Assembly: GCA_964035575.1 (NCBI GenBank)
Contig: OZ037884.1
Location: forward strand, 372,001-436,000
Origin: Rhynchopus sp. YZ270_cl-10
Lineage: Eukaryota; Euglenozoa; Diplonemea; Diplonemida; Diplonemidae
Length of the DNA stretch: 64,000 nt
Direction of reading: 5' to 3'
Shown here in pieces: positions 52,001 through 64,000 of the stretch. Both the position numbers and the translations under genes were made by a program. Positions within the stretch are counted from its first letter, which is position 1. Each line of letters begins with the position of its first letter. Below the pieces are notes generated by a model. That model searched no databases and was not told where the DNA came from. It saw nothing but the letters and a program-made list of their open reading frames with translations.

Positions 52001-55000
52001 GAACGCGCTGTTTTCTGACGCACAAAACGGACGCCTTTGAACGCGCTGTTTTCTGACGCACAAAACGGACGCTTTTGAACGCGCTGTTTTCTGACGCACA
52101 AAACGGACGCTTTTGAACGCGCTGTTTTCTGATGCACAAAACGGACGCCTTTGAACGCGCTGTTTTCTGACGCACAAAACGGACGCCTTTGAACGCGCTG
52201 TTTTCTGACGCACAAAACGGACGCTTTTGAACGCGCTGTTTTCTAACGCACAAAACGGACGCCTTTGAACGCGCTGTTTTCTGACGCACAAAACGGACGC
52301 TTTTGAACGCGCTGTTTTCTAACGCACAAAACGGACGCTTTTGAACGCGCTGTTTTATAACGCACAAAACGGGCGCCTTTGAACGCGCTGTTTTCTGATG
52401 CACAAAACGGACGCTTTTGAACGCGCTGTTTTCTGATGCACAAAACGGAGGCTTTTGAACGCGCTGTTTTCTAACGCACAAAACGGACGCTTTTGAACGC
52501 GCTGTTTTCTGACGCACAAAACGGACGCTTTTGAACGCGCTGTTTTCTAACGCACAAAACGGACGCTTTTGAACGCGCTGTTTTCTGATGCACAAAACGG
52601 AGGCTTTTGAACGCGCTGTTTTCTGATGCACAAAACGGAGGCTTTTGAACGCGCTGTTTTCTGATGCACAAAACGGGCGCTTTTGAACGCGCTGTTTTCT
52701 GACGCACAAAACGGACGCCTTTGAACGCGGTGTTTTCTGATGCACAAAACGGACGCTTTTGAACGCGCTGTTTTCTAACGCACAAAACGGGCGCTTTTGA
52801 ACGCGCTGTTTTCTGACTCACAAAACGGGCGCTTTTGAACGCGCTGTTTTCTGACGCACAAAACGGACGCTTTTGAACGCGCTGTTTTCTGACGCACAAA
52901 ACGGGCGCTTTTGAACGCGCTGTTTTCTAACGCACAAAACGGGCGCTTTTGAACGCGCTGTTTTCTGATGCACAAAACGGACGCTTTTGAACGCGCTGTT
53001 TTCTGACGCACAAAACGGACGCTTTTGAACGCGCTGTTTTCTGATGCACAAAACGGAGGCTTTTGAACGCGCTGTTTTCTGACGCACAAAACGGGCGCTT
53101 TTGAACGCGCTGTTTTCTGACGCACAAAACGGAGGCTTTTGAACGCGCTGTTTTCTGACGCACAAAACGGACGCTTTTGAACGCGCTGTTTTCTGATGCA
53201 CAAAACGGAGGCTTTTGAACGCGCTGTTTTCTGATGCACAAAACGGAGGCTTTTGAACGCGCTGTTTTCTGACGCACAAAACGGGCGCTTTTGAACGCGC
53301 TGTTTTCTGATGCACAAAACGGAGGCTTTTGAACGCGCTGTTTTCTGACGCACAAAACGGACGCTTTTGAACGCGCTGTTTTCTGATGCACAAAACGGAG
53401 GCTTTTGAACGCGCTGTTTTCTGATGCACAAAACGGAGGCTTTTGAACGCGCTGTTTTCTGATGCACAAAACGGGCGCTTTTGAACGCGCTGTTTTCTGA
53501 CGCACAAAACGGACGCCTTTGAACGCGGTGTTTTCTGATGCACAAAACGGACGCTTTTGAACGCGCTGTTTTCTAACGCACAAAACGGGCGCTTTTGAAC
53601 GCGCTGTTTTCTGACTCACAAAACGGGCGCTTTTGAACGCGCTGTTTTCTGACGCACAAAACGGACGCTTTTGAACGCGCTGTTTTCTGACGCACAAAAC
53701 GGGCGCTTTTGAACGCGCTGTTTTCTAACGCACAAAACGGGCGCTTTTGAACGCGCTGTTTTCTGATGCACAAAACGGACGCTTTTGAACGCGCTGTTTT
53801 CTGACGCACAAAACGGACGCTTTTGAACGCGCTGTTTTCTGATGCACAAAACGGAGGCTTTTGAACGCGCTGTTTTCTAACGCACAAAACGGGCGCTTTT
53901 GAACGCGCTGTTTTCTGACGCACAAAACGGACGCTTTTGAACGCGCTGTTTTCTGATGCACAAAACGGACGCTTTTGAACGCGCTGTTTTGTAACGCACA
54001 AAACGGGCGCTTTTGAACGCGCTGTTTTCTAACGCACAAAACGGGCGCTTTTGAACGCGCTGTTTTCTGACGCACAAAACGGACGCTTTTGAACGCGCTG
54101 TTTTCTGATGCACAAAACGGACGCTTTTGAACGCGCTGTTTTCTAACGCACAAAACGGGCGCTTTTGAACGCGCTGTTTTCTGACGCACAAAACGGACGC
54201 TTTTGAACGCGCTGTTTTCTGATGCACAAAACGGGCGCTTTTGAACGCGCTGTTTTCTGACGCACAAAACGGACGCCTTTGAACGCGGTGTTTTCTGATG
54301 CACAAAACGGACGCTTTTGAACGCGCTGTTTTCTGATGCACAAAACGGACGCCTTTGAACGCGCTGTTTTCTGACGCACAAAACGGACGCTTTTGAACGC
54401 GCTGTTTTCTGACGCACAAAACGGACGCTTTTGAACGCGCTGTTTTCTGATGCACAAAACGGACGCTTTTGAACGCGCTGTTTTCTGACGCACAAAACGG
54501 ACGCTTTTGAACGCGCTGTTTTCTGACGCACAAAACGGACGCCTTTGAACGCGCTGTTTTCTGACGCACAAAACGGACGCTTTTGAACGCGCTGTTTTCT
54601 GACGCACAAAACGGACGCTTTTGAACGCGCTGTTTTCTGATGCACAAAACGGACGCCTTTGAACGCGCTGTTTTCTGACGCACAAAACGGACGCCTTTGA
54701 ACGCGCTGTTTTCTGACGCACAAAACGGACGCTTTTGAACGCGCTGTTTTCTAACGCACAAAACGGACGCCTTTGAACGCGCTGTTTTCTGACGCACAAA
54801 ACGGACGCTTTTGAACGCGCTGTTTTCTAACGCACAAAACGGACGCTTTTGAACGCGCTGTTTTATAACGCACAAAACGGGCGCCTTTGAACGCGCTGTT
54901 TTCTGATGCACAAAACGGACGCTTTTGAACGCGCTGTTTTCTGATGCACAAAACGGAGGCTTTTGAACGCGCTGTTTTCTAACGCACAAAACGGACGCTT

Positions 55001-57380
55001 TTGAACGCGCTGTTTTCTGACGCACAAAACGGACGCTTTTGAACGCGCTGTTTTCTAACGCACAAAACGGACGCTTTTGAACGCGCTGTTTTCTGATGCA
55101 CAAAACGGAGGCTTTTGAACGCGCTGTTTTCTGATGCACAAAACGGAGGCTTTTGAACGCGCTGTTTTCTGACGCACAAAACGGACGCCTTTGAACGCGG
55201 TGTTTTCTGATGCACAAAACGGACGCTTTTGAACGCGCTGTTTTCTAACGCACAAAACGGGCGCTTTTGAACGCGCTGTTTTCTGACTCACAAAACGGGC
55301 GCTTTTGAACGCGCTGTTTTCTAACGCACAAAACGGACGCTTTTGAACGCGCTGTTTTCTGATGCACAAAACGGAGGCTTTTGAACGCGCTGTTTTCTGA
55401 TGCACAAAACGGGCGCTTTTGAACGCGCTGTTTTCTGACGCACAAAACGGACGCCTTTGAACGCGGTGTTTTCTGATGCACAAAACGGACGCTTTTGAAC
55501 GCGCTGTTTTCTAACGCACAAAACGGGCGCTTTTGAACGCGCTGTTTTCTGACTCACAAAACGGGCGCTTTTGAACGCGCTGTTTTCTGACGCACAAAAC
55601 GGACGCTTTTGAACGCGCTGTTTTCTGACGCACAAAACGGGCGCTTTTGAACGCGCTGTTTTCTAACGCACAAAACGGGCGCTTTTGAACGCGCTGTTTT
55701 CTGATGCACAAAACGGACGCTTTTGAACGCGCTGTTTTCTGACGCACAAAACGGACGCTTTTGAACGCGCTGTTTTCTGATGCACAAAACGGAGGCTTTT
55801 GAACGCGCTGTTTTCTGACGCACAAAACGGGCGCTTTTGAACGCGCTGTTTTCTGACGCACAAAACGGAGGCTTTTGAACGCGCTGTTTTCTGACGCACA
55901 AAACGGACGCTTTTGAACGCGCTGTTTTCTGATGCACAAAACGGAGGCTTTTGAACGCGCTGTTTTCTGATGCACAAAACGGAGGCTTTTGAACGCGCTG
56001 TTTTCTGACGCACAAAACGGGCGCTTTTGAACGCGCTGTTTTCTGATGCACAAAACGGAGGCTTTTGAACGCGCTGTTTTCTGACGCACAAAACGGACGC
56101 TTTTGAACGCGCTGTTTTCTGATGCACAAAACGGAGGCTTTTGAACGCGCTGTTTTCTGATGCACAAAACGGAGGCTTTTGAACGCGCTGTTTTCTGATG
56201 CACAAAACGGGCGCTTTTGAACGCGCTGTTTTCTGACGCACAAAACGGACGCCTTTGAACGCGGTGTTTTCTGATGCACAAAACGGACGCTTTTGAACGC
56301 GCTGTTTTCTAACGCACAAAACGGGCGCTTTTGAACGCGCTGTTTTCTGACTCACAAAACGGGCGCTTTTGAACGCGCTGTTTTCTGACGCACAAAACGG
56401 ACGCTTTTGAACGCGCTGTTTTCTGACGCACAAAACGGGCGCTTTTGAACGCGCTGTTTTCTAACGCACAAAACGGGCGCTTTTGAACGCGCTGTTTTCT
56501 GATGCACAAAACGGACGCTTTTGAACGCGCTGTTTTCTGACGCACAAAACGGACGCTTTTGAACGCGCTGTTTTCTGATGCACAAAACGGAGGCTTTTGA
56601 ACGCGCTGTTTTCTAACGCACAAAACGGGCGCTTTTGAACGCGCTGTTTTCTGACGCACAAAACGGACGCTTTTGAACGCGCTGTTTTCTGATGCACAAA
56701 ACGGACGCTTTTGAACGCGCTGTTTTGTAACGCACAAAACGGGCGCTTTTGAACGCGCTGTTTTCTAACGCACAAAACGGGCGCTTTTGAACGCGCTGTT
56801 TTCTGACGCACAAAACGGACGCTTTTGAACGCGCTGTTTTCTGATGCACAAAACGGACGCTTTTGAACGCGCTGTTTTCTAACGCACAAAACGGGCGCTT
56901 TTGAACGCGCTGTTTTCTGACGCACAAAACGGACGCTTTTGAACGCGCTGTTTTCTGATGCACAAAACGGGCGCTTTTGAACGCGCTGTTTTCTGACGCA
57001 CAAAACGGACGCCTTTGAACGCGGTGTTTTCTGATGCACAAAACGGACGCTTTTGAACGCGCTGTTTTCTAACGCACAAAACGGACGCTTTTGAACGCGC
57101 TGTTTTCTGACGCACAAAACGGACGCTTTTGAACGCGCTGTTTTCTAACGCACAAAACGGACGCTTTTGAACGCGCTGTTTTCTGATGCACAAAACGGAC
57201 GCTTTTGAACGCGGTGTTTTCTGATGCACAAAACGGACGCTTTTGAACGCGCTGTTTTCTAACGCACAAAACGGGCGCTTTTGAACGCGCTGTTTTCTGA
57301 CGCACAAAACGGAGGCTTTTGAACGCGCTGTTTTCTGACGCACAAAACGGACGCTTTTGAACGCGCTGTTTTCTAACGCA
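49026..57380. repeat. 38-bp satellite, array II (about 220 units)
   Basis: Same unit as array I. Higher-order structure: the variant series at 52775-53545 recurs at 55511-56281 (offset 2,736 = 72 x 38) and that at 51217 onward recurs in part at 53725 onward (offset 2,508 = 66 x 38). The first unit has a divergent CGCCCTG, the last abuts CAATAGCTATTTCC. Confidence 0.97.
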
Positions 57381-57785
57381 CAATAGCTATTTCCTTAACA
57401 CTCGGTGTTAAGGTCTTTAAGGTTGCTGATCACCTCCCACCCACCCACCCACCCACCCCCCCTCTCAGGCACCCTCCCCCCCCCCCCCCCCCAAGGTGGG
57501 GTTCGGGCATTTTTTTTCAGGTCTCTAAACCTCGAAAGAGGTCAAAAAAGTGGATTCTTGGGAAGATAGGAGGTTTTTAGGAGACTTTCTCTGAAGCAAA
57601 GACCTCCAAACCCTGACAGACCCTGAAACCAGGGTGTCGCGAGTACCCCTTTTTTACACGTGTTTCTTAAGGCTTCTACAGGGTTCTACAGGCAAAACAG
57701 GCGTTTTGGCCAGAAACCCGGTTTTTCAGGCGGGTAACCGGGTTTGCGGCTTGGGAAACGTGCCAGCGCGCTGTGAGAACCATGC
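57381..57785. repeat. Spacer block L, copy 1
   Basis: Starts CAATAGCTATTTCCTTAACA; has ACCCACCC and C18 runs, then CAGACCCTGAAACCAGGGTG and TTCTACAGG repeats. Repeated exactly 3,060 bp later at 60441-60845. No gene. Confidence 0.9.
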
Positions 57786-58559
57786 GTGGGGGTTTGTAAC
57801 CACTCGTTGCGTTGGTTGCGTTGCGTTCGTTGCATACAGATCGTAACGTATGCATCGGTTACGTTGTGTTGCATGCGTTGCGTTCGTTGCAGACAGATCG
57901 CTACGTACACATCGGTTGCGTTGCGTTCGTTGCATACAGATCGTAACGTACACATCGGTTGCGTTGCGTGCGTTGCATACAGATCGTAACGTACGCATCG
58001 GTTGCGTTGCGTTGCATGCGTTGCGTTCGTTGCATACAGATCGTAACGTACACATCGGTTGCGTTGCGTTGCATGCGTTGCGTTCGTTGCATACAGATCG
58101 TAACGTACACATCGGTTGCGTTGCGTTGTATGCGTTGCGTTCGTTGCATACAGATCGTAACGTACGCATCGGTTGCGTTGCGTTGCATGCGTTGCGTTCG
58201 TTGCATACAGATCGTAACGTACACATCGGTTGCGTTGCGTTGTATGCGTTGCGTTCGTTGCATACAGATCGTAACGTACGCATCGGTTGCGTTGCGTTGC
58301 ATGCGTTGCGTTCGTTGCATACAGATCGTAACGTACACATCGGTTGCGTTGCGTTGTATGCGTTGCGTTCGTTGCATACAGATCGCTACGTACACATCGG
58401 TTGCGTTGCGTTCGTTGCATACAGATCGTAACGTACACATCGGTTGCGTTGCGTTCGTTGCGTTCTGATCGTTACGTACACATCGGTTGCGTTGCGTGCG
58501 TTGCATACAGATCGTAACGTACGCATCGGTTGCGTTGCGTTGCATGCTTTGGTTGCATA
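57786..58559. repeat. 57-bp tandem array (CAGATCGTAACGTAC units), copy 1
   Basis: Units of 57 bp (some about 43 bp, lacking one GCGTTGTATGCGTT-type segment): TTGCGTTCGTTGCATACAGA + TCGTAACGTACACATCGG + TTGCG run. About 14 units. Because 57 = 3 x 19, both strands give regular 19-residue repeats; that is arithmetic, not coding evidence. Confidence 0.95.
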
Positions 58560-58659
58560 CGGATCGTAACGTATAGAGCGGATCCGTTTCGTGGTGTTCG
58601 GTTGCGTTTATCAACCACACCAGCCAGGAGTGTTAAGGATTGCCAAAAAAAACTAAATT
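58560..58659. repeat. Array tail
   Basis: GGATCGTAACGTATAGAGCG ... GGTTGCGTTTATCAACC ... AACTAAATTCC, leading into block S. Part of the 3,060-bp macro-unit. Confidence 0.8.
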
Positions 58660-59077
58660 CCCTCCCTCCGTCCGGCGCCCTAGGGATTCAGGAGTGCGGA
58701 AGAAAAATGACCGAGGGCCGAAGGCCCGAGGGCGTTTTTTTTACGCACGAGTGGATCCCGAGGGCCCGGGGAGGGAGGGATGAGGCTTTCCCTCCCGCGG
58801 GTGAGGGTTTCCGACCCTTAAAATACAAAAAAATGCCATTTTACAGCCTGTAAAGTAAAAGCCCGGTGCAATCACTTTACAGGCTGTAAAGTATCGTATC
58901 AATAAATATGTGATGCTCAAAACATCAAAATTTTTCGGTTTTTCGCATTTTTGGGCTGGTCTGCGACCAAAAAAAAAATTTTTTTTTGGCTGAAAAATGT
59001 CTTTGCCAAAAAAAATTTTTTTTGGGAAAGTAAAAATCCCGCCGACTTTACTTTCCCGATCCCGCCGGGAGGGAAAA
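58660..59077. repeat. Spacer block S, copy 2
   Basis: Same as 48608-49025, both hairpins intact. Confidence 0.9.
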
Positions 59078-60440
59078 CGAACGCTTTTGAACGCCCTGTT
59101 TTCTGACGCACAAAACGGACGCCTTTGAACGCGGTGTTTTCTGACGCACAAAACGGACGCTTTTGAACGCGCTGTTTTCTAACGCACAAAACGGACGCCT
59201 TTGAACGCGCTGTTTTCTGACGCACAAAACGGACGCTTTTGAACGCGCTGTTTTCTAACGCACAAAACGGACGCTTTTGAACGCGCTGTTTTATAACGCA
59301 CAAAACGGGCGCCTTTGAACGCGCTGTTTTCTGATGCACAAAACGGACGCTTTTGAACGCGCTGTTTTCTGATGCACAAAACGGAGGCTTTTGAACGCGC
59401 TGTTTTCTAACGCACAAAACGGACGCTTTTGAACGCGCTGTTTTCTGACGCACAAAACGGACGCTTTTGAACGCGCTGTTTTCTAACGCACAAAACGGAC
59501 GCTTTTGAACGCGCTGTTTTCTGATGCACAAAACGGAGGCTTTTGAACGCGCTGTTTTCTGATGCACAAAACGGAGGCTTTTGAACGCGCTGTTTTCTGA
59601 TGCACAAAACGGGCGCTTTTGAACGCGCTGTTTTCTGACGCACAAAACGGACGCCTTTGAACGCGGTGTTTTCTGATGCACAAAACGGACGCTTTTGAAC
59701 GCGCTGTTTTCTAACGCACAAAACGGGCGCTTTTGAACGCGCTGTTTTCTGACGCACAAAACGGACGCTTTTGAACGCGCTGTTTTCTGACGCACAAAAC
59801 GGGCGCTTTTGAACGCGCTGTTTTCTAACGCACAAAACGGGCGCTTTTGAACGCGCTGTTTTCTGATGCACAAAACGGACGCTTTTGAACGCGCTGTTTT
59901 CTGACGCACAAAACGGACGCTTTTGAACGCGCTGTTTTCTGATGCACAAAACGGAGGCTTTTGAACGCGCTGTTTTCTGACGCACAAAACGGGCGCTTTT
60001 GAACGCGCTGTTTTCTGACGCACAAAACGGACGCTTTTGAACGCGCTGTTTTCTGATGCACAAAACGGAGGCTTTTGAACGCGCTGTTTTCTGATGCACA
60101 AAACGGGCGCTTTTGAACGCGCTGTTTTCTGATGCACAAAACGGAGGCTTTTGAACGCGCTGTTTTCTGACGCACAAAACGGACGCTTTTGAACGCGCTG
60201 TTTTCTAACGCACAAAACGGACGCTTTTGAACGCGCTGTTTTCTGATGCACAAAACGGACGCTTTTGAACGCGGTGTTTTCTGATGCACAAAACGGACGC
60301 TTTTGAACGCGCTGTTTTCTAACGCACAAAACGGGCGCTTTTGAACGCGCTGTTTTCTGACGCACAAAACGGAGGCTTTTGAACGCGCTGTTTTCTGACG
60401 CACAAAACGGACGCTTTTGAACGCGCTGTTTTCTAACGCA
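59078..60440. repeat. 38-bp satellite, array III (about 36 units)
   Basis: Short array closing the first complete 3,060-bp macro-unit (57381-60440). Its first about 950 bp match array IV unit for unit. Confidence 0.95.
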
Positions 60441-61719
60441 CAATAGCTATTTCCTTAACACTCGGTGTTAAGGTCTTTAAGGTTGCTGATCACCTCCCAC
60501 CCACCCACCCACCCACCCCCCCTCTCAGGCACCCTCCCCCCCCCCCCCCCCCAAGGTGGGGTTCGGGCATTTTTTTTCAGGTCTCTAAACCTCGAAAGAG
60601 GTCAAAAAAGTGGATTCTTGGGAAGATAGGAGGTTTTTAGGAGACTTTCTCTGAAGCAAAGACCTCCAAACCCTGACAGACCCTGAAACCAGGGTGTCGC
60701 GAGTACCCCTTTTTTACACGTGTTTCTTAAGGCTTCTACAGGGTTCTACAGGCAAAACAGGCGTTTTGGCCAGAAACCCGGTTTTTCAGGCGGGTAACCG
60801 GGTTTGCGGCTTGGGAAACGTGCCAGCGCGCTGTGAGAACCATGCGTGGGGGTTTGTAACCACTCGTTGCGTTGGTTGCGTTGCGTTCGTTGCATACAGA
60901 TCGTAACGTATGCATCGGTTACGTTGTGTTGCATGCGTTGCGTTCGTTGCAGACAGATCGCTACGTACACATCGGTTGCGTTGCGTTCGTTGCATACAGA
61001 TCGTAACGTACACATCGGTTGCGTTGCGTGCGTTGCATACAGATCGTAACGTACGCATCGGTTGCGTTGCGTTGCATGCGTTGCGTTCGTTGCATACAGA
61101 TCGTAACGTACACATCGGTTGCGTTGCGTTGCATGCGTTGCGTTCGTTGCATACAGATCGTAACGTACACATCGGTTGCGTTGCGTTGTATGCGTTGCGT
61201 TCGTTGCATACAGATCGTAACGTACGCATCGGTTGCGTTGCGTTGCATGCGTTGCGTTCGTTGCATACAGATCGTAACGTACACATCGGTTGCGTTGCGT
61301 TGTATGCGTTGCGTTCGTTGCATACAGATCGTAACGTACGCATCGGTTGCGTTGCGTTGCATGCGTTGCGTTCGTTGCATACAGATCGTAACGTACACAT
61401 CGGTTGCGTTGCGTTGTATGCGTTGCGTTCGTTGCATACAGATCGCTACGTACACATCGGTTGCGTTGCGTTCGTTGCATACAGATCGTAACGTACACAT
61501 CGGTTGCGTTGCGTTCGTTGCGTTCTGATCGTTACGTACACATCGGTTGCGTTGCGTGCGTTGCATACAGATCGTAACGTACGCATCGGTTGCGTTGCGT
61601 TGCATGCTTTGGTTGCATACGGATCGTAACGTATAGAGCGGATCCGTTTCGTGGTGTTCGGTTGCGTTTATCAACCACACCAGCCAGGAGTGTTAAGGAT
61701 TGCCAAAAAAAACTAAATT
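60441..61719. repeat. Block L + 57-bp array + tail, copy 2
   Basis: Indistinguishable from 57381-58659 at an offset of exactly 3,060 bp as far as I can compare by eye. Confidence 0.93.
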
Positions 61720-62137
61720 CCCTCCCTCCGTCCGGCGCCCTAGGGATTCAGGAGTGCGGAAGAAAAATGACCGAGGGCCGAAGGCCCGAGGGCGTTTTTT
61801 TTACGCACGAGTGGATCCCGAGGGCCCGGGGAGGGAGGGATGAGGCTTTCCCTCCCGCGGGTGAGGGTTTCCGACCCTTAAAATACAAAAAAATGCCATT
61901 TTACAGCCTGTAAAGTAAAAGCCCGGTGCAATCACTTTACAGGCTGTAAAGTATCGTATCAATAAATATGTGATGCTCAAAACATCAAAATTTTTCGGTT
62001 TTTCGCATTTTTGGGCTGGTCTGCGACCAAAAAAAAAATTTTTTTTTGGCTGAAAAATGTCTTTGCCAAAAAAAATTTTTTTTGGGAAAGTAAAAATCCC
62101 GCCGACTTTACTTTCCCGATCCCGCCGGGAGGGAAAA
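61720..62137. repeat. Spacer block S, copy 3
   Basis: Offset 3,060 from copy 2; same hairpins. Confidence 0.9.
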
Positions 62138-64000
62138 CGAACGCTTTTGAACGCCCTGTTTTCTGACGCACAAAACGGACGCCTTTGAACGCGGTGTTTT
62201 CTGACGCACAAAACGGACGCTTTTGAACGCGCTGTTTTCTAACGCACAAAACGGACGCCTTTGAACGCGCTGTTTTCTGACGCACAAAACGGACGCTTTT
62301 GAACGCGCTGTTTTCTAACGCACAAAACGGACGCTTTTGAACGCGCTGTTTTATAACGCACAAAACGGGCGCCTTTGAACGCGCTGTTTTCTGATGCACA
62401 AAACGGACGCTTTTGAACGCGCTGTTTTCTGATGCACAAAACGGAGGCTTTTGAACGCGCTGTTTTCTAACGCACAAAACGGACGCTTTTGAACGCGCTG
62501 TTTTCTGACGCACAAAACGGACGCTTTTGAACGCGCTGTTTTCTAACGCACAAAACGGACGCTTTTGAACGCGCTGTTTTCTGATGCACAAAACGGAGGC
62601 TTTTGAACGCGCTGTTTTCTGATGCACAAAACGGAGGCTTTTGAACGCGCTGTTTTCTGATGCACAAAACGGGCGCTTTTGAACGCGCTGTTTTCTGACG
62701 CACAAAACGGACGCCTTTGAACGCGGTGTTTTCTGATGCACAAAACGGACGCTTTTGAACGCGCTGTTTTCTAACGCACAAAACGGGCGCTTTTGAACGC
62801 GCTGTTTTCTGACGCACAAAACGGACGCTTTTGAACGCGCTGTTTTCTGACGCACAAAACGGGCGCTTTTGAACGCGCTGTTTTCTAACGCACAAAACGG
62901 GCGCTTTTGAACGCGCTGTTTTCTGATGCACAAAACGGACGCTTTTGAACGCGCTGTTTTCTGACGCACAAAACGGACGCTTTTGAACGCGCTGTTTTCT
63001 GATGCACAAAACGGAGGCTTTTGAACGCGCTGTTTTCTGACGCACAAAACGGGCGCTTTTGAACGCGCTGTTTTCTGACGCACAAAACGGACGCTTTTGA
63101 ACGCGCTGTTTTCTGATGCACAAAACGGAGGCTTTTGAACGCGCTGTTTTCTGATGCACAAAACGGAGGCTTTTGAACGCGCTGTTTTCTGACGCACAAA
63201 ACGGGCGCTTTTGAACGCGCTGTTTTCTGATGCACAAAACGGAGGCTTTTGAACGCGCTGTTTTCTGACGCACAAAACGGACGCTTTTGAACGCGCTGTT
63301 TTCTGATGCACAAAACGGAGGCTTTTGAACGCGCTGTTTTCTGATGCACAAAACGGAGGCTTTTGAACGCGCTGTTTTCTGATGCACAAAACGGGCGCTT
63401 TTGAACGCGCTGTTTTCTGACGCACAAAACGGACGCCTTTGAACGCGGTGTTTTCTGATGCACAAAACGGACGCTTTTGAACGCGCTGTTTTCTAACGCA
63501 CAAAACGGGCGCTTTTGAACGCGCTGTTTTCTGACTCACAAAACGGGCGCTTTTGAACGCGCTGTTTTCTGACGCACAAAACGGACGCTTTTGAACGCGC
63601 TGTTTTCTGACGCACAAAACGGGCGCTTTTGAACGCGCTGTTTTCTAACGCACAAAACGGGCGCTTTTGAACGCGCTGTTTTCTGATGCACAAAACGGAC
63701 GCTTTTGAACGCGCTGTTTTCTGACGCACAAAACGGACGCTTTTGAACGCGCTGTTTTCTGATGCACAAAACGGAGGCTTTTGAACGCGCTGTTTTCTAA
63801 CGCACAAAACGGGCGCTTTTGAACGCGCTGTTTTCTGACGCACAAAACGGACGCTTTTGAACGCGCTGTTTTCTGATGCACAAAACGGACGCTTTTGAAC
63901 GCGCTGTTTTGTAACGCACAAAACGGGCGCTTTTGAACGCGCTGTTTTCTAACGCACAAAACGGGCGCTTTTGAACGCGCTGTTTTCTGACGCACAAAAC
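62138..64000. repeat. 38-bp satellite, array IV (cut by window end)
   Basis: Follows array III unit order to about 63100, then continues with a longer series resembling 55900-56740 in array II (including the TCTGACTCAC variant at 63534). Open at the right edge. Confidence 0.95.

Noticed and set aside
43788-57380. CRISPR-like direct repeats
   Set aside because: Units are contiguous with no unique spacers, no cas genes, and the DNA is eukaryotic.
57786-58559. 19-residue repeat proteins on both strands
   Set aside because: They follow from a 57-bp period; no start context, no asymmetry between strands, embedded in satellite.
43788-64000. Very long minus-strand open frames (up to about 580 codons) through the 38-bp arrays
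   Set aside because: The unit almost lacks stop triplets on that strand, so all frames stay open; 38 bp is not a multiple of 3, and stops appear only with the TCTAACG variant. Satellite DNA, not protein coding.

Overview
Nuclear DNA from a repeat-rich unicellular eukaryote. The evidence is canonical GT-AG introns rebuilt in five genes (donors mostly GTATRN), mitochondrial and nucleolar housekeeping genes (an SDHAF2-type and a PINX1-type protein), very low gene density, long homopolymers and many small non-autonomous transposons. All twelve recognisable genes and gene copies lie on the minus strand. Several have a pyrimidine tract plus AG close to the start codon, which would suit long directional transcription units of the kind seen in Euglenozoa or dinoflagellates. 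The species is not identifiable from the sequence. No tRNA, rRNA, CRISPR array or viral element was recognised.

Layout: 1-6.8 kb is gene-free and packed with hairpin repeats and TIR elements: piggyBac-like 1752-2374, Mutator-like 3314-3991 with a 10-bp target duplication, and a long-TIR Mutator-like element 4254-5218 with gene-like cargo. 6.8-10.15 kb holds a six-TM protein fused to a MEKK-type kinase. 10.5-20.3 kb holds three related copies (one decayed) of a ubiquitin-like/LRR/CaaX gene, each with a LINE reverse-transcriptase fragment behind its 3' end. Between them lie a Harbinger-like element carrying a self-complementary 7-bp tandem repeat and a Tc1/mariner-like element nested in an older repeat. 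20.4-26.4 kb is repeats, including a 1.6-kb element with 46-bp perfect TIRs. 26.4-29.1 kb is a two-pore K+ channel. 30.3-31.7 kb is a fourth UBL-LRR-CaaX gene. 33.7-42.5 kb is the densest part: a methyltransferase, a small unknown protein, a secreted or membrane protein, SDHAF2, a K/R-rich unknown and PINX1, whose intron hosts a 1-kb TIR element.

From 43.8 kb to the window end the DNA is satellite: arrays of a 38-bp unit, interrupted by a hairpin-bearing spacer and a 57-bp-unit array. Together these form a composite 3,060-bp macro-repeat present twice at the right end. The most unusual items are (1) a dispersed family of tiny hairpins with a CTCTCGT loop and paired stem changes, (2) the UBL-LRR-CaaX protein family, and (3) the one-strand gene arrangement. 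The genes share no evident pathway; the kinase, the K+ channel and the prenylated LRR proteins all look membrane-linked.
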